A program made the position numbers and the translations under genes. 45,554 bases of DNA, taken from CAUZFZ01 sp963579025 (GTDB taxonomy: Bacteria; Planctomycetota; Planctomycetia; Planctomycetales; Planctomycetaceae). Numbering within the stretch: the stretch's first letter is position 1; every line of letters begins with the position of its first letter. Positions 26,200-34,383 of this stretch are shown here, in pieces. The notes beneath the pieces are model-generated. The model saw only the letters and a program-made list of their open reading frames with translations. It had not been told where the DNA came from and ran no database searches. The DNA is taken from contig CAUZFZ010000078.1 in NCBI GenBank assembly GCA_963579025.1, positions 1 through 45,554 of the forward strand, written 5' to 3'.

Positions 26200-28611
26200 A
26201 TGAGGAATCCAGCACTCTCGACACTGGTCAGTCTGATCGCTCTCAACGGCATGGTGCTCGCCGCTGATTCAAAGCCACATGACAAACACCACCACAAACA
26301 GATTGCCTTCACGATTCGCTCAGTCACCAGCGGAAGCTGGTCAGAGGCAAAGACCTGGCAACCAGCGAGACTGCCAAAAGACGGTGATCGTGTACTGATT
26401 GCTCGCGACACGCGCGTCGTTTACGACGTGAGCAGCGAAGCTCGGATTCGTCTGGTGCAGGTGGTCGGGACACTGAGTTTCTCTCGGGACTGCAACACGC
26501 TGCTGAATGTCGGCGTGCTCAAAGTGCAGAACAGCAATGACTGTTCGGAAAGCGGGTTTGCCTGCGACTTTCACGACGTGAACGCGGCTGGTGAGCCGAC
26601 CGCGGCTCCCGACGGTCACATGCCCGTGCTCGAAGTGGGGACCATTGATAATCCGATACCGGCAGAGCACACGGCGCGGATTCGTCTGCACTTCTTCGAG
26701 GGCATGGACAGGAACGACGCACCCGCAATCGCGTGCTGTTCGGCGCGAATGGACTTTCACGGAACACCGATGAGTCGTACCTGGGTCGATCTTGGTACGA
26801 AAGTCAGCCCGGGAGACTCAACCGTCTTGCTTTCGGAAGACGTCACTGGCTGGCGAGTCGGCGACGAAGTCATCGTTACGGGAACACATCGCACCATCTA
26901 TGACCATGGAGTGCCGCGCGACAACCCGAAGGCGGTCTCGACGGAATCGCGTCAGATCAAAGGCATCGAAGGCCGCACACTCACACTGGATCGGCCGCTG
27001 GAACACGAACACTACGGTAGTGGTGACTACCGCAGTGAAGTCGCAAACCTGTCTCGAAACGTCGTCATCGAGAGTGCCGATCCCGACGGCGTACGCGGTC
27101 ACACGATGTATCACGCCTTCAGCCGCGGCGGAATCAGTTACGCACGCTTCGCCCACCTCGGCAAAGAGGGCGTACTGGGCCGCTACTCGATCCACTTTCA
27201 TCTGGTCGGCAACACGATGCGCGGCAGCAGTGTGCGTGGTGCGGCAATTGTCGATTCACACAACCGCTGGATCACGATCCATGGAACCAATCACCTCGTC
27301 GTGCGTGATTGTGTGGGCTATCAATCAGTCGGTCACGGCTTCTTCCTGGAAGACGGCACCGAGGTCTACAACGTGCTCGACCGCAACCTGGGCGTTCAGG
27401 CCTACGGTGGTAAAGCACTGCCCGAACAGGTGCTCTCTTTCGACCCGAACGATGGCGCCGCTTTCTGGTGGGCCAATGGGCGAAACACGTTTACTCGCAA
27501 CTCGGCCTGTGAAAACAACCGATATGGATTTCGCTATGACAGCCAGAAACGCAGCAACTTCGACAGCACCCTGTCGGTCATGATGCCCGACGGCAAAGAG
27601 AAAAACGTCGACATTCGCACGATCCCGTTTTATCGCTTTGAGAACAACGAAACCCACACGGAAGGGCTGTACGGGATCGTGATTGCCGGCACCGACCTGG
27701 TCTCACCCGACAAGCAGCATCCTCACATCCTGAAGAACCTTTCGATCTGGAATGTGTGGTATGGCCTGCGTCCGCAGGTGCCGAAGATGCTGATCGAAAA
27801 TGTCAGAATCAACTACGCGGCCTACGGTATCTACCGCGCCGAGCATGATTACCACGTTTATCGCAACGTCTTATTAACCGGTATCCGTACGCGGGCCATC
27901 GGATTCTCAGGACGCGCCGACGGTCATGGTCGTGGTGGCGTGCAGCATGGTTCCTACACGCACGACAATCTCACACTGGAGAATATCCACACGCGCACAC
28001 AGTTGATCTGTGTCAGTCAGACTACTCCTCACCCTGGTGTCGAGGCTCATTTCCGCAACCTGGTCTTCAACGACGCAAAATCGCAGAACAACATTGTGAA
28101 CATGTCTCCCGGAATGGCACGGGAACGCTTACAGAAAGGTGTCGCCTTTTTCTTCCACGACTACCCGGAGAAAGGTAAGACGACGAAAGTCGTCAGCGTC
28201 GATTTCCCAGAGTTGATGCGAGATGGTCAGTATCAGGAAATCGACGGATTCACTGGATCGAACGTGCGGGCTCGTGTGATGACGGACGTGGACTTTCCCA
28301 GACTACTGGATCCGATTGACGATCTGCCGCCGGCAACCGTTGTGACCGACCCACCAGCAGGCACAGTCGTGAGGCTTAAGGGTGACACGCTAATCGTCCG
28401 TGGCACGACGACTGACAATGTCAGAACCACACGTGTTGTTGTAAATGGAACGGAAGCGACCGACGTCGACTACAACTTCCACCAGTGGGAAGTGAAGCTG
28501 ACAAATGTCACTCCTGGCCCATTGACGCTGAGAGCTTTTGCTGAAGATGCGGCTGGAAACGTCGAGCAATCTGCACACGAACTGACTGTCACACTCGCAC
28601 GAGATCGGTAG
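26200..28611 (+). CDS. Secreted G8-domain/parallel beta-helix protein
   Basis: 803 residues. The ATG at 26200 is chosen because AAGGA lies 7 nt upstream and a signal peptide (1-22) then starts the protein; the open frame extends up to 25987 but overlaps the previous gene. A G8 domain follows (about 36-150, with S-G-S-W-S-E-A-K-T-W and conserved glycines), then a long right-handed parallel beta-helix region (about 200-690) rich in H-N/N-N turns, and an Ig-like domain (about 705-803). G8 plus beta-helix is the layout of CEMIP/TMEM2-type proteins linked to hyaluronan binding or cleavage. A polysaccharide-active extracellular protein is plausible; the substrate is not evident. Confidence 0.82.
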   Translation: MRNPALSTLVSLIALNGMVLAADSKPHDKHHHKQIAFTIRSVTSGSWSEAKTWQPARLPKDGDRVLIARDTRVVYDVSSEARIRLVQVVGTLSFSRDCNTLLNVGVLKVQNSNDCSESGFACDFHDVNAAGEPTAAPDGHMPVLEVGTIDNPIPAEHTARIRLHFFEGMDRNDAPAIACCSARMDFHGTPMSRTWVDLGTKVSPGDSTVLLSEDVTGWRVGDEVIVTGTHRTIYDHGVPRDNPKAVSTESRQIKGIEGRTLTLDRPLEHEHYGSGDYRSEVANLSRNVVIESADPDGVRGHTMYHAFSRGGISYARFAHLGKEGVLGRYSIHFHLVGNTMRGSSVRGAAIVDSHNRWITIHGTNHLVVRDCVGYQSVGHGFFLEDGTEVYNVLDRNLGVQAYGGKALPEQVLSFDPNDGAAFWWANGRNTFTRNSACENNRYGFRYDSQKRSNFDSTLSVMMPDGKEKNVDIRTIPFYRFENNETHTEGLYGIVIAGTDLVSPDKQHPHILKNLSIWNVWYGLRPQVPKMLIENVRINYAAYGIYRAEHDYHVYRNVLLTGIRTRAIGFSGRADGHGRGGVQHGSYTHDNLTLENIHTRTQLICVSQTTPHPGVEAHFRNLVFNDAKSQNNIVNMSPGMARERLQKGVAFFFHDYPEKGKTTKVVSVDFPELMRDGQYQEIDGFTGSNVRARVMTDVDFPRLLDPIDDLPPATVVTDPPAGTVVRLKGDTLIVRGTTTDNVRTTRVVVNGTEATDVDYNFHQWEVKLTNVTPGPLTLRAFAEDAAGNVEQSAHELTVTLARDR

Positions 28612-29402
28612 CTCGATTCGAAGGAATTCAGACGATCGGCAGGAAACTGGATTCTTGCGATTCAAGCTACATTGAGCAGTATCACGTCGCGATCGCGGAC
28701 TTCGACGCCGACGGCCTGTCCGACATCTTTATTGCCAACACATATCCGGCGGGCGGCGAACGAATGCCGTTTGTGTGCCGCAACCTTGCCTTGGCGGTCG
28801 GGATGCCGCTGTGTGGTTCAGTCGTCCGCCTTAGGAACAGTCTCGAAATAACTTCCCGAAATCAACACGCCTGTGAGCCGTAGGCGCTAGCCTCGGGCCT
28901 TGTGACACTTCGGCGCCGGTTGGCCCGCGGCTAGCGCCGTCGGCTCACGAAAATGGGAAGTTATTTCGGGACAATTCCTTATCAGAAATCGGATGCGCAC
29001 TTTCCTGCGGGAGCGGTTGCCGACTACGACCGGGACGGACGGATGGATGTCTTCCTGGCCAGTTGGTTTCCGCAGGCACCGTCAGTGCTGTTGCTCAATC
29101 GGACGTCGCCGAAAAACCACTGGTTACAGGTCGCGGTCGAAGGCAAGACGATCAACCGCATGGGCATCGGATCCAGAATCCGTGTCTATCATGCGGGCAA
29201 GGTGGGCAACGCGTCGGCGTTACTCGGTCATGACGAGATCGACATCACACAGGGATACTGCACCGGAACCGAAGCCGTGTGTCACTTTGGTCTCGGCACT
29301 GTCACGAGCTGCGATGTGGAAGTTGTGCTGCCGTTTGGCAAAGGCCGGATCGTTCAACCGGGCGTCGACGTGGATCAACGGATCATCGTGCGGCAGGAGT
29401 GA
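28612..29402 (+). pseudogene. UnbV/ASPIC-FG-GAP gene remnant split by a repeat element
   Basis: Two coding pieces lie in the same frame. The first (about 28612-28800) encodes an FG-GAP calcium-type loop, D-F-D-A-D-G-L-S-D-I-F. The second (28953-29402, 149 residues from an accidental ATG) encodes another loop, D-Y-D-R-D-G-R-M-D-V-F, and an intact ASPIC/UnbV C-terminal domain with N-H-W-L-Q-V and G-R-I-V-Q-P-G segments. Between them is a 131-bp inverted-repeat element that brings a TAG in frame at 28880-28882. No start or signal peptide exists for the first piece, and typical family members are over 500 residues, so most of the gene is lost. The second piece may be annotated elsewhere as a small CDS. 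Confidence 0.65.
28841..28971. repeat. 131-bp nested inverted-repeat (MITE/REP-like) element
   Basis: Outer arms at 28841-28857 and 28955-28971 match at 16 of 17 positions as inverted repeats. Inner arms at 28873-28899 and 28922-28948 match at 24 of 27, with core GTGAGCCG..GGCGCTAGCC. The inner sequence resembles a short palindromic repeat that I recall as widespread in planctomycete genomes. It encodes nothing and could fold as a long hairpin. It sits inside the UnbV/FG-GAP remnant. Confidence 0.75.
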
Positions 29403-29469
29403 TGCCGGAATCAGGCATACAACCAACGCGGCGAAGGTTGATCGGCCACTTGCCCGCTGCAGAGACCCC

Positions 29470-30069
29470 TCACGAATGTCTGCGAGTCAACAGGCAGCTC
29501 CAGCCCAATGGCCCCTGCACTCCGCCGGGGTCCTCGAAGTGAAATTCGCGAATGAAGTCTACGTCGAACAGCACGCCGAGTTCCTCGCGTATTTCGTGCT
29601 CATGCAGTCCCGGCGGACCATGATCACGTTGCTCGTTCGCGTTGCCTGTCAGCAGCAGATACTTCGAGCCTGGAGCCGTCACGTTCTTAAGCACGCGCAC
29701 GATACCCTGGCGATTGTCTCGTCGGGCGCAGTGGTAGCAGCCTCGGTCGAAGACGAATGGAAACGGTTCGCTGGTCAGTTCCAGACGGCACACGTCCTGG
29801 CAGATCAGATTGAGTTCTACGCCCGCGGACTCGGCCTGCTGTTGAGCCTTCTTCAATGCCAGTTCGGAACAATCAACGGCGGTCACATCGAATCCTCGCG
29901 TCGCAAGCCAGACGGCGTTGGTGCCCGTGCCACATCCCAGTTCAAGCGCCCGGCAAGGATGGAGGCCGGTGTCGTCAAGAACACGCGCCAGCTCCTTTGA
30001 CGCGAGTCGACTGTCCCAGGGCGTGTTGCCGTCGGCGTAGCGCTGGTCCCAGTGAGCAGACAGCTTCAT
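29470..30069 (-). CDS. SAM-dependent class I methyltransferase
   Basis: 199 residues. SAM-binding motif I is E-L-G-C-G-T-G-T-N at about 43-51, followed by an acidic end to strand 2 (V-T-A-V-D) and a D-R-G-C-Y-H-C segment near 109-115. The protein begins W-D-Q-R-Y-A-D-G-N-T-P-W-D, as in TehB/thiopurine-type small-molecule methyltransferases. It is probably cytoplasmic and acts on a small soft nucleophile, but the substrate is uncertain. It starts 15 bp after the stop of the DUF1570 gene on the same strand, so they are likely co-transcribed. A 335-residue + strand open frame over it is a shadow. Confidence 0.85.
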   Translation of the reverse strand: MKLSAHWDQRYADGNTPWDSRLASKELARVLDDTGLHPCRALELGCGTGTNAVWLATRGFDVTAVDCSELALKKAQQQAESAGVELNLICQDVCRLELTSEPFPFVFDRGCYHCARRDNRQGIVRVLKNVTAPGSKYLLLTGNANEQRDHGPPGLHEHEIREELGVLFDVDFIREFHFEDPGGVQGPLGWSCLLTRRHS

Positions 30070-30084
30070 TGATCTCTTGATTCC

Positions 30085-31626
30085 CTACTCGGCGGCTTCT
30101 GCAGCTGGTTTCGGTCCAGGCCGTACACCGCGCTGCAGTTTCAGCGACGCCATGTACGCGCGGTATTGCTCATCGAGCTGGGTCGCGGGCGTGTTAGTCA
30201 ACTGATCGAGTCCGAATACTCGCACGCCCGCACCGACGGGGTGGTACAGCGCTGACAGATGACTGATCAGTGCGTTGCGATACTGGCCGTTCTGATAGTG
30301 CAGAAAGAAGTGAGTCAATCCCGATGCCTGGCTGTAGTTCATCGCGATTTTGCGGTGCGTCTGAAACGGGCGCTTTCCCAAGGCCGCAAAAGTGGCCAAC
30401 GGCACGTAGTAGTTGTCCTCGACCAGGCGGTACTGCGCGGCGTCGAAGCGAACGTAAGTAGGATCGCCGATCGTGATGCCGTCTTTTGTCTTGCGGAACG
30501 ATTCCATGTAACACGCAAAGCCTTCGATGATCCAGAAGTGCTCGTGATCAGCAATTCGGCGTGCGACTGGATACAGCTCGTACAACACCTGGTGAGTCGC
30601 TTCGTGGTACAGCGTTGACTGAATATCCACGCCGTCGGCGCTAAAAAAATGGGCGACGCGTTCGTCCGGCATGTAGATACCGTTTGTGATAGCGATCTGC
30701 GGGTTCTTTGCCTTCAGTCGATTCACGTACTCCTGCTGAGAGCGATAGAAATGCACAACGTATGGATTTCGCTTCTTCTTCCTCGTCCCGGCAAAAGCAC
30801 GCGTGAGCTGCTCTGGTGAATTGAAGAACGCCGGAAAAGCGCTGCGAAAGTAGTCGTGAAATCCCTCCAGCATGACGGCCAGTTTGACGCCCTGCTCAAG
30901 ACTGACGTTGGTCTTCACCAGATAGTGATCGGTGTTGACTTCCCATGCTTTACGAAAGTCCTGATGCAGTGCCGCATCGCGCTCGGCCGAATACCAGCGT
31001 CCGCGGGAATATCGGTCGCCGTTTTCATATCGCGCCACGTGAGTCGATGGCAGCCATCCGAACCGGTCGTGCCAGACCTGATTTCGTTTTCTCTGAAACG
31101 CCTCGAACGGACTGAGCCAGTCATCCTGCAGGCGTTCGAAACCCAGCAATCGTCGCGCGTGCTCGTGATCCGGGTCGTAGTACGCTACCTCGCGAATGAG
31201 TTCCCACGAGAATGCCGGTTCATCCTTCAGCGCTCGTCGTGACAGCAGGTACAGCTCGTGAGCGTGCTTCTGGCGATGCGTGCGGAGTTGAATCTGCCAG
31301 TGTCGTTCATCGGTTGGAAGATCCAGAGATACGACCGGCTGAACCGTCGCGGGCAATGTCGTTGTTTGCAGCGTCCGTTGATTGACCGGCACCTGCCAGC
31401 GACGGATGGCGATGGCAGCATCCTTAAGTGATCGCTCCGCGCACCAGGCCGATATTTTGCCGAGTTCCGTGTGAAACTTCTTCGTCGAGGTGCGGCGCTG
31501 CTGCTGGAGTCGGTCGAGTTTGGAGGTCGAGGTCTGCGCGGCGGATTCTCGGTCCGAGCCGCACACGATTAACAGAGCGACCACGCAGACAGTAGTCCAG
31601 CCGGCTGAAAGTCTCCCAGACAACAT
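30085..31626 (-). CDS. DUF1570 metallopeptidase-like secreted protein
   Basis: 513 residues from the ATG at 31626 (GGGA 6 nt upstream); a GTG at 31647 is less likely. A signal peptide covers about 1-31. The zinc-peptidase signature H-E-A-T-H is at 341-345, followed 26 residues after the first His-Glu pair by I-I-E-G-F-A (Glu368), fitting a gluzincin (HExxH...E) active site. This region is the DUF1570 domain of planctomycetes. The N-terminal half is helical and charged. Peptidase activity is inferred from the motif only. It forms a two-gene unit with the methyltransferase downstream. Confidence 0.8.
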   Translation of the reverse strand: MLSGRLSAGWTTVCVVALLIVCGSDRESAAQTSTSKLDRLQQQRRTSTKKFHTELGKISAWCAERSLKDAAIAIRRWQVPVNQRTLQTTTLPATVQPVVSLDLPTDERHWQIQLRTHRQKHAHELYLLSRRALKDEPAFSWELIREVAYYDPDHEHARRLLGFERLQDDWLSPFEAFQRKRNQVWHDRFGWLPSTHVARYENGDRYSRGRWYSAERDAALHQDFRKAWEVNTDHYLVKTNVSLEQGVKLAVMLEGFHDYFRSAFPAFFNSPEQLTRAFAGTRKKKRNPYVVHFYRSQQEYVNRLKAKNPQIAITNGIYMPDERVAHFFSADGVDIQSTLYHEATHQVLYELYPVARRIADHEHFWIIEGFACYMESFRKTKDGITIGDPTYVRFDAAQYRLVEDNYYVPLATFAALGKRPFQTHRKIAMNYSQASGLTHFFLHYQNGQYRNALISHLSALYHPVGAGVRVFGLDQLTNTPATQLDEQYRAYMASLKLQRGVRPGPKPAAEAAE

Positions 31627-31719
31627 AATGGTCCCGCACTGATCCACGAATTGAGAAAGTCTCCCGTCAATCTATTCGAGCAGCCGGGTGGGCTCAATTC
31701 CATTTCCTGATCGCGGGGA

Positions 31720-32238
31720 TCAGGTGCGTGCTGCGGCGATCTCTGACACAGCCGTCGGCTCAGTTGCAAGATGTGCGTTGGGCGGGCTGACAGTTTCAGC
31801 GCCTTCCACGCGAAGATGAGCAACGGCATCAGCATTTTCGCGGTCATCCCGAGCAAACTCTTCGAGTACCAGAAGCGTCCGCAGCACATCGCGCCGGCAT
31901 AACTGACCGACAACATGGCCATTTTCGACGACCGGAAGACGCGCGTGGCAGCTTTCGCGAAACAGCCCGGCGATTTCCTCGAACGGTGTATCCGGACGCA
32001 GCACCAGCAGGTTGCGACTCATGATACGTGTGACCGGCTGTGCCGGATCGGACTTCATGAGGCTGGCTTTGAGCAGCTCGTAATCGGAAACCGTACCGAG
32101 CAGCCGACCGGAATCGTCAATGACATAAACTTCGGGCAGAGCCCGCTGGAGGATCGTCCGTGTCGCCTCGGCGAGTGAGGTGTGCTGCTGGATCGTAGCT
32201 GGCTGAGACGCCATCAGATCACGCACCGAAACCTGCAT
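31720..32238 (-). CDS. CBS-pair domain protein
   Basis: 172 residues with GGGAG 6 nt upstream of the ATG. Two CBS domains fill about 1-60 and 68-125, each with the D/E-N/S-G-x-x-x-G-x-x pattern (D-D-S-G-R-L-L-G-T-V and E-N-G-H-V-V-G-Q-L). The last 45 residues are polar and probably disordered. CBS pairs bind adenosine nucleotides and act as energy or redox sensors; with no fused effector domain, the partner is unknown. Divergent from hisA across 360 bp. Confidence 0.88.
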   Translation of the reverse strand: MQVSVRDLMASQPATIQQHTSLAEATRTILQRALPEVYVIDDSGRLLGTVSDYELLKASLMKSDPAQPVTRIMSRNLLVLRPDTPFEEIAGLFRESCHARLPVVENGHVVGQLCRRDVLRTLLVLEEFARDDRENADAVAHLRVEGAETVSPPNAHLATEPTAVSEIAAART

Positions 32239-32598
32239 CCGGAGCTCCCGTCGTGCGAGGTGCTGCCTGGTCGATTTGAATCAGAGTTGACCCGCGACAC
32301 TGAATTAGCCCGCAACTCTGGGCCGCAACATGTCACGACCCACCGTAATCAGCCATTCGGCAACACGGCACCCTTTCAATTCCTCCACACGTGAGAAGTT
32401 GGAGGATTGGGGCTCATCACGTTGACCGTATCGATTTTTCCGGTCTGACCGATCGCCACTCTCTTAATACGATTCGATCGACCGAGACGCTTGAGATTCG
32501 CACGGTTGGCTCAGACGCGATTACGGGCTCAGTCGGAAAATTTCGCGTCAGGCAATACTCTCCGCCCTCTCTTCTGAATCGAACAACCGGGACACGAC
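32239..32598. other. Divergent intergenic region between CBS protein and hisA
   Basis: No convincing coding frame. An imperfect inverted repeat (CAATTCCTCC near 32377 and GGAGGATTG at 32401-32409) could form a stem of about nine base pairs. The region must contain promoters for both flanking genes, but I see no strong -35/-10 pair. Confidence 0.5.
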
Positions 32599-33339
32599 AT
32601 GCAGATTCTTCCAGCCATTGATCTTCGAGGTGGCCAGTGCGTGCGGCTTCGTCAGGGCGACTACGCGCAGGAAACTGTATTCAGCGACGATCCGACCGAA
32701 ATGGCTCGCCGCTGGGCGGCGGACGGCGCCGAGTGGCTGCATCTGGTCGACCTCGACGGTGCCAAAGAAGGCCGGCCGGTCAATCATGATGTTGTGCGGC
32801 AGATCACAGACACTGTCGGCGTTGCCTGCGAACTTGGTGGCGGCGTAAGAGACGAGGCCGCGATTCGCCAGATGCTGGACGAAGTCGGCGTAACGCGTGT
32901 CATCGTCGGGACAAAGGCGCTTAAGGATCCAGCATGGTTCAGTGAGATGGCGGGAAAGTTCCCGGGCCGACTGGTGCTGGGCATTGACGCTCGCGACTCG
33001 ATGGTGGCGACCGAGGGCTGGCTGGACGTTTCAGAGACCTCGGCCATCGATCTGGCCAGACAATACGCAGACCTCGATCTGGCGGCTTTGATTTATACGA
33101 ACATTGCCAACGACGGCATGATGCAGGGGATCGATGACCAGACGATTGCTGACATGCAGGAACTGGCCCGTCTCGGGTTTTCGGTGATCGCGTCCGGCGG
33201 CGTCACGACACTCGATGATGTTCGCAAACTCGTCGCCGCATCGCAGGAGACACCGAATCTCAACGGAATCATCATCGGCCGGGCGTTGTATGAGGGAACG
33301 ATGACCGTTGCCGAAGCAATCGCAGCCGCCACCGAGTAA
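32599..33339 (+). CDS. hisA: HisA, phosphoribosylformimino-AICAR-P isomerase
   Basis: 246 residues, the usual length. It catalyses the Amadori isomerisation of ProFAR to PRFAR, the fourth step of histidine synthesis, in the cytoplasm. The (beta/alpha)8 barrel has catalytic Asp8 (I-L-P-A-I-D-L) and Asp130 (L-V-L-G-I-D), the G-G-G-V-R phosphate loop near 80-84, and a second phosphate motif A-S-G-G-V near 196-200. The product feeds HisF, encoded about 10 kb away on the opposite strand, so histidine genes are dispersed here. The DUF692 gene follows after 10 bp, suggesting co-transcription. Confidence 0.96.
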   Translation: MQILPAIDLRGGQCVRLRQGDYAQETVFSDDPTEMARRWAADGAEWLHLVDLDGAKEGRPVNHDVVRQITDTVGVACELGGGVRDEAAIRQMLDEVGVTRVIVGTKALKDPAWFSEMAGKFPGRLVLGIDARDSMVATEGWLDVSETSAIDLARQYADLDLAALIYTNIANDGMMQGIDDQTIADMQELARLGFSVIASGGVTTLDDVRKLVAASQETPNLNGIIIGRALYEGTMTVAEAIAAATE

Positions 33340-33349
33340 TGGAAACGAC

Positions 33350-34282
33350 ATGACTGAATCGCGACTGGGATATCCCAACCTCGGCTTTGGAGTCGGTCTC
33401 CGGACGCCACACTACGCGCACATTCTCAAACAGCAGCCGGACGTCGACTGGTTCGAGGTCATCTCTGAAAACTACATGGACTCGCAGGGCCGACCGCGTC
33501 ATGTCCTGGAGCAGATCGCCGAGCGGTACTCGATTGTCATGCATGGCGTGTCGCTATCGATCGGGTCGACAGACCCGCTCAACTTCGAATACCTCGCGAA
33601 GTTGAAAGCGCTGGCCGAATGGACGAAAGCCGTCTGGATCTCGGACCACATCTGCTGGACCGGAGTCAACGGGATCAACGGCCACGATTTGTTACCGCTT
33701 CCGTACAACGAGGAATCGTTGCGACATACGGTGGAGCGAGTCCGCACGGTGCAGGACTTCCTGGAACGTCGTCTGGTCCTGGAAAACCCGAGCAGCTACG
33801 TGACTTTCGCTGACTCGACGATGAGCGAATGGGAATTCGTCGCCCGACTCGCCGAGGAAGCAGACTGCGGTTTGCTGCTGGACGTGAACAACGTGTATGT
33901 CAGTTGCTTCAATCACGATCTGGACCCGGTCGAATTCATCGAGTCCTTGCCACATGAACGCATCGTGCAGTTCCATCTGGCCGGCCACACGCACTGTGGC
34001 ACACACATCATCGACACACACGACAACTTTGTGATTGACCGCGTCTGGGAACTGTATCGCCGGTCGCACGAGTTAACCGGCGGCGTGTCCACGCTACTGG
34101 AATGGGACGCAAACATCCCGGACTTCGACGTCGTTCACGGCGAAGTCCTGAAAGCCCGTGATCTGGTCGACCGGAGTGGTCCGATTCCCACGGGTGACGT
34201 AGTGCAGGCGTCTTTCGGCGATTCGGTTACGCGCACTGCGATCCCCCAACCCGCCGTCTATGCAACGGCCGAAGTCGAGTAG
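33350..34282 (+). CDS. DUF692 (MbnB/TglH-like) iron-dependent enzyme family protein
   Basis: 310 residues from the ATG at 33350 (GGAAA just upstream), 10 bp after hisA. The sequence covers the whole TIM-barrel DUF692 domain: G-V-G-L-R-T-P-H-Y at the start, H-G-V-S-L-S-I-G, I-S-D-H-I-C-W, L-E-N-P-S-S-Y, L-L-D-V-N-N-V-Y, Q-F-H-L-A-G-H-T and L-E-W-D at the expected spacing. These supply the His, Glu, Asp and Asn ligands that hold two or three irons in MbnB. Characterised relatives modify Cys residues of ribosomal peptides with a partner protein. No partner (DUF2063/MbnC type) or precursor peptide is visible next to it, so its substrate is unknown. Confidence 0.88.
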   Translation: MTESRLGYPNLGFGVGLRTPHYAHILKQQPDVDWFEVISENYMDSQGRPRHVLEQIAERYSIVMHGVSLSIGSTDPLNFEYLAKLKALAEWTKAVWISDHICWTGVNGINGHDLLPLPYNEESLRHTVERVRTVQDFLERRLVLENPSSYVTFADSTMSEWEFVARLAEEADCGLLLDVNNVYVSCFNHDLDPVEFIESLPHERIVQFHLAGHTHCGTHIIDTHDNFVIDRVWELYRRSHELTGGVSTLLEWDANIPDFDVVHGEVLKARDLVDRSGPIPTGDVVQASFGDSVTRTAIPQPAVYATAEVE

Positions 34283-34383
34283 GTCATCGGTCCGCCCATT
34301 CCCGATCACCTGCCCGCATTAATGCGCATCGCATCTTCGGATTCTAACGCCGAGGTCGAACCGGAGGTCGCCCCAGTGAGCAT

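Noticed and set aside
28993..30000. 335-residue + strand open frame
   Set aside because: It overlaps the UnbV remnant in another frame and lies antisense to the methyltransferase; composition is Arg/Ser/Ala-rich as expected of a shadow in GC-rich DNA, with no domain.
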